A stretch of 5,183 nt of DNA from contig CAMEPN010000160.1 in assembly GCA_945931735.1 (NCBI GenBank), forward strand, positions 1 through 5,183, written 5' to 3'. The stretch is from an uncultured Clostridia bacterium. Its GTDB lineage: Bacteria; Bacillota; Clostridia; Oscillospirales; Ruminococcaceae. A program made the translations under genes and the position numbers. The notes below the pieces were generated by a model. It was not told where the DNA came from and did no database searches. It was given only the letters and a program-made list of their open reading frames with translations. This document shows, piece after piece, positions 1 through 5,183 of this stretch (position 1 is the first letter of the stretch; the number at the start of each line of letters is the position of its first letter).

Positions 1-1
1 A

Positions 2-106
2 ACCATGGGAATTACCCCAACCGTTGTCTGGTCGAAAAACGGTAAGATACAGATAGGCGATACATTCACCGTGACAGTATCCACACAAATGGACTTACTG
101 CGGTGA
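2..106 (+). CDS. C-terminal fragment of a DUF4320-like (TadE/pilin-like) conjugative-element protein, 5' end outside window
   Basis: The frame is open from base 2 to a TGA at 104-106, giving 34 residues; the start lies upstream of the window. The visible part contains PTVVWSKNGKIQIGDTFTVT followed by VSTQMDLLR. A proline-threonine-valine-tryptophan stretch, then a GKIQ turn and an alternating beta strand, matches my memory of the end of DUF4320 proteins. These are small single-helix, TadE/pilin-like proteins of Firmicutes conjugative elements, so the inferred role is a surface or pilin-like component of the mating apparatus. Members I recall continue about 20-25 residues past this strand with a glycine/phenylalanine-rich piece; here the frame stops just after the strand. 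The shortening could be natural, or could come from a frameshift or small deletion near 90-106. The family call rests on a short fragment and is tentative. Confidence 0.5.
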   Translation, partial: TMGITPTVVWSKNGKIQIGDTFTVTVSTQMDLLR

Positions 107-143
107 TGACGATTACGATTGGGAGGACAACGAATTACTATGA
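75..143 (+). other. Overlapping open frame whose stop overlaps the next start (possible displaced C-terminus)
   Basis: In the frame one base off from the DUF4320-like tail, reading is open from 75 to the TGA at 141-143. It has no ATG of its own and ends in the acidic run CGDDDYDWEDNELL. Its stop forms an ATGA overlap with the ATG at 140, the same junction type seen at 1879-1882 and 3705-3708. This suggests the piece was once the true C-terminus of the preceding gene, now separated from its N-terminal part by a frameshift or deletion. Chance is also possible for so short a frame. Confidence 0.25.
121..127 (+). promoter_or_regulatory. Ribosome binding site for the 301-residue protein
   Basis: GGGAGGA lies 12 bases before the ATG at 140. 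It supports that ATG over the in-frame TTG at 119, because a TTG start would place this purine run inside the coding region. The spacing is longer than the usual 5-9 bases, so the site may be only moderately efficient and may depend on translation arriving from upstream. Confidence 0.55.
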
Positions 144-1045
144 CATACAGCGTTTCTAAGGTGATTTCTCTCATAAATCGCATGATTGCCGAAAAAGGAA
201 CGAAAGATTTTCCTGCGGAGTTTTACGAAGGCACAAACACATACGATTTTGTTAAGCATTGCATCAGAGATAGCAGGCTTGACAGAGAACTTGTAAACAC
301 ATATCACCCATATTTTCAGAAAGATTGTTTATACAACATTCTTGTCCAATGGTGCGATATGGGGAATGAAACCGCGAACGATCTTCTGAACGAAAACAAC
401 CGCACTACCAACACTATTACTCTCATTTCGTTGATTGAGAACGGAAAAAAGTTGTATTTCCGCTGTGATGAACTGGACACGGCTGATGCACTTATGCTGT
501 TTCATACCGACAGCCTTGCTGAAACATTATCCAAATCGGCGCTGTTTATCCCTCAAACAGATTATATCGACAATATGATAAGCTCTGAAAATGTGCTTGA
601 AATTGAGTTTAATTCGGACAGGCGTTCTGTGGCTGTTATGAATTATTTCAGCGGCGGCGAGGTGAAAGAGCAGCGAACATCATTCCCCTTTGACCGTATT
701 CCCGCTGCCTATGACCATTACATCAACACCCGATATGAACCTATCAGCATAAACGGCGAGAGCGTTATTCTTCCGGACGGACTTGAAGGCGAATGGAGAG
801 TAGTTGACGGAAGGCAGCTCCTTTCCGACAATCCGCAGTACCTTGTGGAGAGCGTAAACTACGGGCTTTCGCCCGATGTGAAATATGCCATTGTTGACGG
901 AAATGGTCAGCTTATAATTGATAATGTGGAAAGTATTGACGCAGCTCTAGGGCGAACCACAGAAAGCAATCCCGTTCGTATCAAGACCAGCCTTGCCGCA
1001 GAAATGTGGAGAGAGAACAAAGGCTCTGTCTTTATAGGTGATTAA
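140..1045 (+). CDS. Hypothetical soluble acidic protein in a conjugation operon, 301 aa
   Basis: I do not recognise this protein. It starts at ATG 140 after a GGGAGGA purine run and ends at TAA 1043-1045. There is no signal peptide, membrane helix, zinc-knuckle cysteine pattern or nucleotide-binding motif, so it is probably cytoplasmic. The N-terminal ~100 residues look mainly helical (MTYSVSKVISLINRMIAEKG at the start, with a run of charged and aromatic residues to about 90). The middle and C-terminal parts alternate beta-type stretches with acidic turns, including a YEPISINGESVILPDG segment and a later YAIVDGNGQLIIDNVESIDA segment. Its place ahead of the TraC-like and VirB4 genes suggests a role in, or carriage with, the conjugation module, but no biochemical function can be read. 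The last bases overlap a 44-codon frame starting at GTG 1038. The coding call is strong because of length and uniform composition; the function is unknown. Confidence 0.8.
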   Translation: MTYSVSKVISLINRMIAEKGTKDFPAEFYEGTNTYDFVKHCIRDSRLDRELVNTYHPYFQKDCLYNILVQWCDMGNETANDLLNENNRTTNTITLISLIENGKKLYFRCDELDTADALMLFHTDSLAETLSKSALFIPQTDYIDNMISSENVLEIEFNSDRRSVAVMNYFSGGEVKEQRTSFPFDRIPAAYDHYINTRYEPISINGESVILPDGLEGEWRVVDGRQLLSDNPQYLVESVNYGLSPDVKYAIVDGNGQLIIDNVESIDAALGRTTESNPVRIKTSLAAEMWRENKGSVFIGD

Positions 1046-1172
1046 TAACCCCGCAGACGTTCTTGATTTATGCAGCTCACCGGATTATACGCTTAAAGCA
1101 TATCCGTCAGCAATATGGGCGCACTTATCCATGCAGAACGAGCAGACCGATGAAAACGAGATTGAACCTTAA
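1038..1172 (+). CDS. Possible small acidic protein, 44 codons, GTG start, overlapping the upstream gene
   Basis: This frame opens immediately after an in-frame TAG at 1035-1037, starts at GTG 1038 and ends at TAA 1170-1172, overlapping the previous gene by 8 bases. Its product begins VINNPADVLDLCSSPDYT, contains LKAYPSAIWAHLSMQ, and ends in an acidic tail (NEQTDENEIEP). The residue mix looks like real protein rather than random translation, and the frame fills the gap almost exactly to the ribosome site of the next gene. The only Shine-Dalgarno candidate is the AAAGG at 1019-1023, about 14 bases upstream, so initiation would probably depend on coupling to termination of the upstream gene. Alternatively this is the original C-terminus of the 301-residue protein, put out of frame by a one-base change near 1035-1045. 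No family is recognised. Confidence 0.35.
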   Translation: MINNPADVLDLCSSPDYTLKAYPSAIWAHLSMQNEQTDENEIEP

Positions 1173-1175
1173 TTC

Positions 1176-1183
1176 AGAAAGGA
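1176..1183 (+). promoter_or_regulatory. Ribosome binding site for the TraC-like membrane protein
   Basis: AGAAAGGA sits 9 bases before ATG 1193, directly after the stop of the 44-codon frame. It is a good match to the Gram-positive Shine-Dalgarno consensus and fixes the start of the next gene at the residue that begins its membrane helix. Confidence 0.75.
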
Positions 1184-1192
1184 ACAAATCCA

Positions 1193-1882
1193 ATGCAGAT
1201 AGCAATTTCCCTTATTGTGCTTGCGCTTTGCGGCGGCTTTCTCTGGTGGTTTCGCAAAAACGAAACTGCCAGAAAAACAAAGTCGAATGATGAAGAAGAA
1301 AGGGAGAAAGCCGCAAAAGCAACCGCGCAGGAGTTTATAAATGCCCGAACACTAGGCGAAAAATGCCTTTACACTATTGACGATATGATAATCGCAGCCG
1401 TACAGATCGAAGGTTTGTCAATCGAGCTGTTTTCAAATGCGGAGCAGGAGGTTATAAAGCGAAACCTCTCCTCTCGCTTGTCCTCTGTAAAATACCCATA
1501 CAAGTATATCGCGGTATCCCGTCCTGTTGATATATCCCGCGCCCTCCGCAATTATGAACAGCTAAAAAACGATGCTGCCGGCGGCAGGCGAAAGCTGATA
1601 AAAGCAGAAATGGACGAGCTTGCGGGAATGGTAATGTCCGGTGAAACGCTAGAACGTCAGTATTACATCATCATCTGGGAAAGCACCAAGCGCGAGGACG
1701 AGCGCGGTATCGTTGCAAGAGCCGAGGAACTTGCAAAGATATATAACGAAAACCGCATTAAAGCAAGCGTTGTTGACAGCCGCGGTCTAGTCCGTCTTTG
1801 CAACCTTGTGAACATTCCCGCTTATGCTCACCTTGAAAACACAGACGTTGACGAGAAGATTTCCGTGCTGAAAGAAAGATGA
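1193..1882 (+). CDS. Membrane-anchored TraC/VirB4 N-terminal-domain-like conjugation protein, 229 aa
   Basis: Residues 3-20 form one hydrophobic helix (IAISLIVLALCGGFLWWF) followed by RK, consistent with an N-in or signal-anchor topology that holds the protein at the membrane. Residues 21-50 are a highly charged linker or coiled region. Residues about 58-115 carry a beta-strand/helix pattern with an IEGLSIELFSNAEQEVI stretch and a YKYIAVSRPVDI stretch. This resembles the N-terminal region of TraC/VirB4-type ATPases, where a strand, a helix with a count-up of acidic residues and a strand ending in RPVD are common. A further strand, YYIIIWES (157-164), follows a charged helix. No Walker motif is present, so it is not itself an ATPase. 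The stop overlaps an ATG of the following gene by four bases (ATGA at 1879-1882), so the two are probably co-translated and may form one functional unit at the membrane. The domain assignment is from memory of the family and is moderately sure; the membrane helix and the gene itself are clear. Confidence 0.7.
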   Translation: MQIAISLIVLALCGGFLWWFRKNETARKTKSNDEEEREKAAKATAQEFINARTLGEKCLYTIDDMIIAAVQIEGLSIELFSNAEQEVIKRNLSSRLSSVKYPYKYIAVSRPVDISRALRNYEQLKNDAAGGRRKLIKAEMDELAGMVMSGETLERQYYIIIWESTKREDERGIVARAEELAKIYNENRIKASVVDSRGLVRLCNLVNIPAYAHLENTDVDEKISVLKER

Positions 1883-1887
1883 AAGGA
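1881..1887 (+). promoter_or_regulatory. Ribosome binding site deciding the VirB4 start
   Basis: GAAAGGA is 6 bases before ATG 1894, a good Shine-Dalgarno arrangement. The alternative ATG at 1879, which makes the ATGA overlap with the upstream stop, is preceded only by AAAGAAAG. The site therefore favours ATG 1894, giving a protein five residues shorter. Confidence 0.6.
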
Positions 1888-1893
1888 CACCCT

Positions 1894-3708
1894 ATGAAAC
1901 AGAACGAATTTGAAGAATTACAGATAAACACCGCTTTGCAGGCGGCGATAACACCTGTTGGTCTGGAATTTAACCGCAATGATTTTATGCTCGGCGAGTA
2001 TTTCTGCCGTGTCTATACGGTTATCAGCTATCCGTCCAATCCCGATTATGGCTGGTACTCAAAGCTCACCAATCTTCCGGGTACCATCGTTGCTATAAAC
2101 TACGAACCAATCGACAACGGCTTACTTCTTGCCAATATGTCAAAGAACATAACCACCCAGCGCGGTATTCAGCTATCAACGAAAGACTCCCTTGAACGCC
2201 AGAGAGCCGAAAAGTCTGCTGATGACCAGGAGAACGCCATGCGGCAGATGGATCAGAACAACGAAACAATGGGCGTGTGGAATACCACCATTATGGTTAT
2301 CTCAAATGACGAGGACGATTTCCAGGAACGTTGTCAGCGAGTAGTGTCCCTTGCGAACACCGTGGGCTGCCGCCTGCGTGTGCTTGCTAATTTGCAGAAA
2401 GAGGGCTATCAGCATATCAGCCCCACCTATGCACAGAACAAAGAAATAAACGAGATTTCCCGTCGAGCGTTTCCGCTTTCCACCTTTGTGGGCGGTTTTC
2501 CATTTGCTGCGTCCGGCTTTAACGACGGCAGCGGCTACTATCTCGGGAAGGACAGCGGCGGCGGTATAATTCTTTTAGACCTTTGGAAGCGCGAAAAGAG
2601 CCGCACCAACAGCAATATAACCATTATCGGCGGCACAGGAACGGGCAAATCTACCGCGACAAAGCACATTGTCGCCAGCGAATACGCTCACGGCACAAAA
2701 ATCATAATCATCGACCCCGAAGGTGAATACAAGGATATGTGCCGCGGTGAATTCTTTGACGGTGACTGGATAGACGTTGCCGGAGGGCGTGGCGGTCTAA
2801 TCAATCCGTTGCAGGTGCGCCCTGCGCCAAAGGACGAGGACGATAAGAACACCTCGGATAACGACGGAATAGGCGATTTGGCAATTCACCTTAAAACCCT
2901 TGAAACTTTCTTCCAGCTATACATACCGTCAATGGACGATAGATTACGCGCTTTGCTTAACAAGACCATTGTCGAGCTATACGCACGGTACGGAATTACA
3001 TGGAATACAGATGTTCGCGGATTAAAGAACGAGCAGTTCCCAACTATAGGCGACCTTTACCGCCTGATTGAGAGCAAGTGCGGTAAGGACAGCAATTCTG
3101 TTTACTATGAGGACTTGAAAACCTATCTGGAGTCTGCCGCAAACGGCGCAGACCATGGGCTGTGGAACGGACACACTACCATTTCTCCGCACAGCTCCTT
3201 CGTGGTGCTGGATACAAAGTCGCTGGTGCAAATGTCAGGTTCCGTTCTTGCCGCACAGTATTTCAATGTGCTTTCATGGTGCTGGGAGCAAATCACACGC
3301 GACCCCACCGAGCGCATTATGCTTGTTGCAGACGAATGCTGGACTATGATAGACCCGAATGTACCTCAATCCCTTGAATTTCTGCGTAATGCTGAAAAAA
3401 GAGCAAGAAAGTACGAAGGCAGCATTGTTGTTGCAACACAATCAATCACCGATTTCCTCGACCCGCAGATAAGACTTTACGGACAGGCGGTTCTTGATTT
3501 GCCGTCATTCAAGCTGCTGTTCGGAGTTGACGGCGACAGCCTGCGCGAAACAAAAGAGGTATTTGCGCTTAATGAGGCGCAGTATGAGCTGATTGCCGCA
3601 AAACAGCGAGGTATTGCTCTGATGAAAGTCGGTTCACAGGCGGTCAAAGTCAAGTTTGAATTTTCAGACGAAAGGCTTGCGATTTTCGGAAAGGGCGGCG
3701 GAAGATGA
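1894..3708 (+). CDS. VirB4-family conjugative type IV secretion ATPase, 604 aa
   Basis: This is the energy-supplying ATPase of a conjugative mating channel, acting at the inner face of the membrane. Residue numbers are for the ATG at 1894. The N-terminal ~230 residues match the CagE/TrbE-type VirB4 N-terminal layout, with a WYSKLTNLPGTIVAINYEP stretch and a helical, glutamine/glutamate-rich segment. The P-loop GGTGTGKST is at 246-254, the family motif IDPEGEY at 273-279, INPL at 303-306, Walker B RIMLVADE at 474-481 (D480, E481), and the downstream VVATQS motif at 512-517. An acidic segment (KDEDDKNTSDND) follows INPL, a kind of insertion seen in Firmicutes homologues. At 604 residues it is shorter than the ~800 of classic VirB4, which fits part of the N-terminal region lying in the upstream membrane-anchored gene. 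ATG 1879 is a possible alternative start and overlaps the upstream stop; the last bases overlap the next start (ATGA at 3705-3708). All catalytic motifs are intact. TraG/VirD4 coupling proteins are less likely because there is no N-terminal membrane helix and the DPEGEY and INPL motifs are VirB4-like. Confidence 0.93.
   Translation: MKQNEFEELQINTALQAAITPVGLEFNRNDFMLGEYFCRVYTVISYPSNPDYGWYSKLTNLPGTIVAINYEPIDNGLLLANMSKNITTQRGIQLSTKDSLERQRAEKSADDQENAMRQMDQNNETMGVWNTTIMVISNDEDDFQERCQRVVSLANTVGCRLRVLANLQKEGYQHISPTYAQNKEINEISRRAFPLSTFVGGFPFAASGFNDGSGYYLGKDSGGGIILLDLWKREKSRTNSNITIIGGTGTGKSTATKHIVASEYAHGTKIIIIDPEGEYKDMCRGEFFDGDWIDVAGGRGGLINPLQVRPAPKDEDDKNTSDNDGIGDLAIHLKTLETFFQLYIPSMDDRLRALLNKTIVELYARYGITWNTDVRGLKNEQFPTIGDLYRLIESKCGKDSNSVYYEDLKTYLESAANGADHGLWNGHTTISPHSSFVVLDTKSLVQMSGSVLAAQYFNVLSWCWEQITRDPTERIMLVADECWTMIDPNVPQSLEFLRNAEKRARKYEGSIVVATQSITDFLDPQIRLYGQAVLDLPSFKLLFGVDGDSLRETKEVFALNEAQYELIAAKQRGIALMKVGSQAVKVKFEFSDERLAIFGKGGGR
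3688..3695 (+). promoter_or_regulatory. Ribosome binding site for the 25-residue hydrophobic peptide
   Basis: GGAAAGGG inside the end of the VirB4 gene lies 9 bases before ATG 3705. Together with the ATGA stop-start overlap it gives a credible initiation site for the very short frame that follows. A purine-rich stretch also occurs between this site and the ATG, which weakens the specificity of the match. Confidence 0.45.
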
Positions 3709-3782
3709 TTTCCTTACCCGTACTCATTACAGCAATACCCGTTACCTTTGCGATTTTGCTGCTCATTCTGCCGGAAATATGA
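3705..3782 (+). CDS. Candidate 25-residue single-helix membrane peptide
   Basis: ATG 3705 overlaps the VirB4 stop by four bases and the frame ends at TGA 3780-3782. The product begins MISLPVLITAIP and continues VTFAILLLILPEI; it carries one acidic residue, no basic residue, and would just span a membrane. A GGAAAGGG site lies 9 bases upstream, and the next gene's GGAGG begins two bases after the stop, so the frame fills the interval exactly. The frame is far below the usual gene-calling cutoff. I do not recognise a family; by position it could be a small subunit of the channel or a partner of the following membrane protein. It may instead be a spacer whose translation carries ribosomes from VirB4 to the next gene. 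Confidence 0.5.
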   Translation: MISLPVLITAIPVTFAILLLILPEI

Positions 3783-3783
3783 C

Positions 3784-3790
3784 GGAGGTG
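3784..3790 (+). promoter_or_regulatory. Strong ribosome binding site for the large surface protein
   Basis: GGAGGTG is a near-perfect Shine-Dalgarno sequence with the GGAGG core 6 bases before ATG 3795. It is the strongest such site in the window and fixes the start of the last gene. This suggests the large exported protein is translated efficiently in its own right. Confidence 0.8.
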
Positions 3791-3794
3791 TATT

Positions 3795-5183
3795 ATGGCG
3801 GTCAACCCGAAACTAATTGCCGTTATTGCCGAGTCCCTATCCAGCGAACAGGGGCGCAATACTGTTCTGAAAATTATCATGGTAGTTATCGGTCTGATTA
3901 TGATGATATTCACGGCATTTGCCGGCTTTATAAGCGGTCTGCTGGATATTATTCAGACAACCGACCTGCAAAACCATTGGAGATATATCAGGACTTGTAT
4001 CAGCGAGGTTTTTGACGGAATGAACGCTGAAATTGACGGAGATATAAAGCGCGAGGTCTATGATTTCATGCCCGATTTCTCAGTTAATCTATCAAAGGCG
4101 GCTATCAACAGCGGCTTTGACGGCAGTACCCTCATTCTCTACGACAGCGAGGAAATAGCGCAGGCACAATCGGTCATGGAAACCTATGCCGCTGTTCTCC
4201 GTGCAATAAGCTCGCAGAGCGAATTTGACGAATACATAGCCGATTTCAGTTCGGATATGGACTATTCGGATATAACAAAGCCGCAATTTACAGATGATAC
4301 GGGAATAGAGCGTATCAGCGGTTATGAGGACAGCGTAAAGCGATTTCTCTATCTCCGTGCTATGGAAAGTATGCCGCAGTATGAGTACCTCTACGATGAA
4401 ACCACTACCGAGGACGGGAAGGCTTGCACCGTCCAAACACTTAATGTGACCGACAGCACCGGCAGCACGCAGACTGTTGAGTACACCTGTATCGGCGGCG
4501 GCACTATCTATCTGCCGCGGTTCCTTGCTATGTACAATGTCCGCCAATGCCGGGAGTTTCTGGTGAATATGAACGAGCAAAGTGCCGCGGAAGAAAGTCT
4601 TGACGCGCAGCTTGCCGAGGCGATAGGTAACATTCCTGAAACCGCCGAAGCCGCCGAGGAGTATCTCCATTCCACATGGCAGGGGCTAACAGACGGCAGC
4701 GGAGCGATTAAACTGAATGTGTTTGAAACCTCAAACCTTATTTCGTTGCTTGAAGATACCGTATATGACGGTCAGATTTCGATAACCACCGAGCGCACTA
4801 ACAACAAGCTAAGTATCACGCTGGAATGTCCTGCAAACGATATGTGGGCGGAGATTTTCGGCATAGATGAGAGTTTCGACCAATATGTTGAGGATTCCCA
4901 GAACGCTATCGAGCTTGCCCTGCGTGACGCAGACGTCCCGGAAGAAGAATGGACGCTGAGTCTTGACAATATGGTGCAGGCAGCGTTATTTGTTTACTTT
5001 GAAGGTTTCTTTGAGCTGCCCGTTGACAGTTCCGCCCTAAAGTCCGGATCAAACGGCATACTCAATCAATGCGGCGAGGTCAGCAAGATACACAAATACA
5101 ATTATGGCAGAGTATCGCACGACCTGCCGGAGGAAGGAATAACCTTGTGGCTGAATGAGAGCGTACCTGTCTACGCTAATCTG
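3795..5183 (+). CDS. Large membrane-anchored extracellular conjugation protein, N-terminal 463 residues, possibly the cell-wall hydrolase component
   Basis: From ATG 3795 the frame stays open to the end of the window, so the 3' end is missing. The first 23 residues (MAVNPKLIAVIAES, then a charged SSEQGRN turn) are followed by one hydrophobic helix at about 24-50. The remaining ~410 residues are acidic and have no further membrane segment, implying a single-pass protein with most of its mass outside the cell. Cell-wall hydrolases of Gram-positive conjugative elements (CwlT/VirB1-like) often begin with a similar MAxNPKxIA lead and one helix, and often lie just downstream of virB4; this is the basis for the suggested role. 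No lysozyme, NlpC/P60, CHAP or M23 catalytic motif is visible in the part present, so any enzymatic domain must lie beyond base 5183. Near the end a segment with GVSHDLPEE-like character and LNESVPVYANL begins what may be a new domain. Alternatives are a structural pore or adhesin protein. That it is a real exported protein is clear; the hydrolase role is an inference. Confidence 0.75.
   Translation, partial: MAVNPKLIAVIAESLSSEQGRNTVLKIIMVVIGLIMMIFTAFAGFISGLLDIIQTTDLQNHWRYIRTCISEVFDGMNAEIDGDIKREVYDFMPDFSVNLSKAAINSGFDGSTLILYDSEEIAQAQSVMETYAAVLRAISSQSEFDEYIADFSSDMDYSDITKPQFTDDTGIERISGYEDSVKRFLYLRAMESMPQYEYLYDETTTEDGKACTVQTLNVTDSTGSTQTVEYTCIGGGTIYLPRFLAMYNVRQCREFLVNMNEQSAAEESLDAQLAEAIGNIPETAEAAEEYLHSTWQGLTDGSGAIKLNVFETSNLISLLEDTVYDGQISITTERTNNKLSITLECPANDMWAEIFGIDESFDQYVEDSQNAIELALRDADVPEEEWTLSLDNMVQAALFVYFEGFFELPVDSSALKSGSNGILNQCGEVSKIHKYNYGRVSHDLPEEGITLWLNESVPVYANL

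Noticed and set aside
119..139. TTG at 119 as start of the 301-residue protein
   Set aside because: It would place the GGGAGGA ribosome site inside the coding sequence and has no site of its own. ATG 140 is preferred.
1046..1192. Possible terminator or promoter in the longest gap between large genes
   Set aside because: I see no stable hairpin followed by a T-run and no convincing -35/-10 pair. The gap is better explained by the small frame plus the next ribosome site.
1063..1290. 75-codon plus-strand frame overlapping the TraC-like gene start
   Set aside because: Its second half overlaps the TraC-like gene, and its translation is rich in arginine, cysteine and histidine as expected of an out-of-frame reading. 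The competing 1038-1172 frame has a more protein-like composition.
3022..3377. Several 64-71 codon frames on both strands within the VirB4 gene
   Set aside because: All lie within the conserved ATPase core, whose reading frame is fixed by its motifs; they are shadows.
3656..4015. 119-codon plus-strand frame across the VirB4 end and the next gene
   Set aside because: It overlaps the end of VirB4, the small peptide frame and the start of the surface protein in another frame. The start at 3656 is within VirB4 and the product has no coherent pattern.
4092..4670. 192-codon open frame on the minus strand
   Set aside because: It lies entirely inside the well-supported plus-strand surface-protein gene, has no convincing ribosome site that I can see, and its composition looks like an antisense shadow.

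Overview
The window reads as a compact, single-direction (+ strand) piece of a conjugative type IV secretion (mating-pore) operon. It most likely belongs to an integrative and conjugative element or conjugative plasmid of a gut-type Clostridia (Oscillospiraceae/Ruminococcus-like). The host guess is inference: it rests on Gram-positive-style AAAGGA/GGAGG ribosome sites, moderate GC, mixed codon use, and protein styles typical of elements in that group. No relaxase, integrase, coupling protein, origin, tRNA, rRNA or CRISPR array is visible, so the element type and its ends cannot be read from this window.

Layout, left to right. (1) Positions 2-106 are the C-terminal end of a gene that resembles the end of DUF4320 proteins, small TadE/pilin-like proteins found in Firmicutes conjugative elements. 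It stops earlier than I would expect, and a second open frame runs on to the next gene. (2) Positions 140-1045 encode a 301-residue soluble, acidic protein that I do not recognise. (3) Positions 1038-1172 hold a 44-codon GTG-started frame overlapping the end of gene 2. It is either a real small gene or a frameshifted tail. (4) Positions 1193-1882 encode a 229-residue protein with one N-terminal membrane helix and a cytosolic domain resembling the TraC/VirB4 N-terminal region. (5) Positions 1894-3708 encode a 604-residue VirB4-type conjugation ATPase with clear Walker A, Walker B and family motifs. (6) Positions 3705-3782 encode a 25-residue, almost entirely hydrophobic peptide squeezed between two larger genes. 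(7) Positions 3795-5183 are the first 463 codons of a large membrane-anchored extracellular protein that runs off the window. By position and N-terminal architecture it is probably the cell-wall-processing (CwlT/VirB1-like) component or another surface part of the pore.

The genes are tightly packed. Consecutive genes overlap by 4-8 bases or lie within about 35 bases of each other, there are no hairpin-plus-T-run terminators between them, and most have their own Shine-Dalgarno sequence, so one polycistronic transcript with translational coupling is likely. The working model is that the VirB4 ATPase, tethered or assisted by the membrane-anchored TraC-like protein, energises assembly of the conjugation channel, while the large exported protein acts in or through the cell wall. 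No gene-free stretch exceeds 147 bases (1046-1192), and most of that is occupied by the 44-codon frame.
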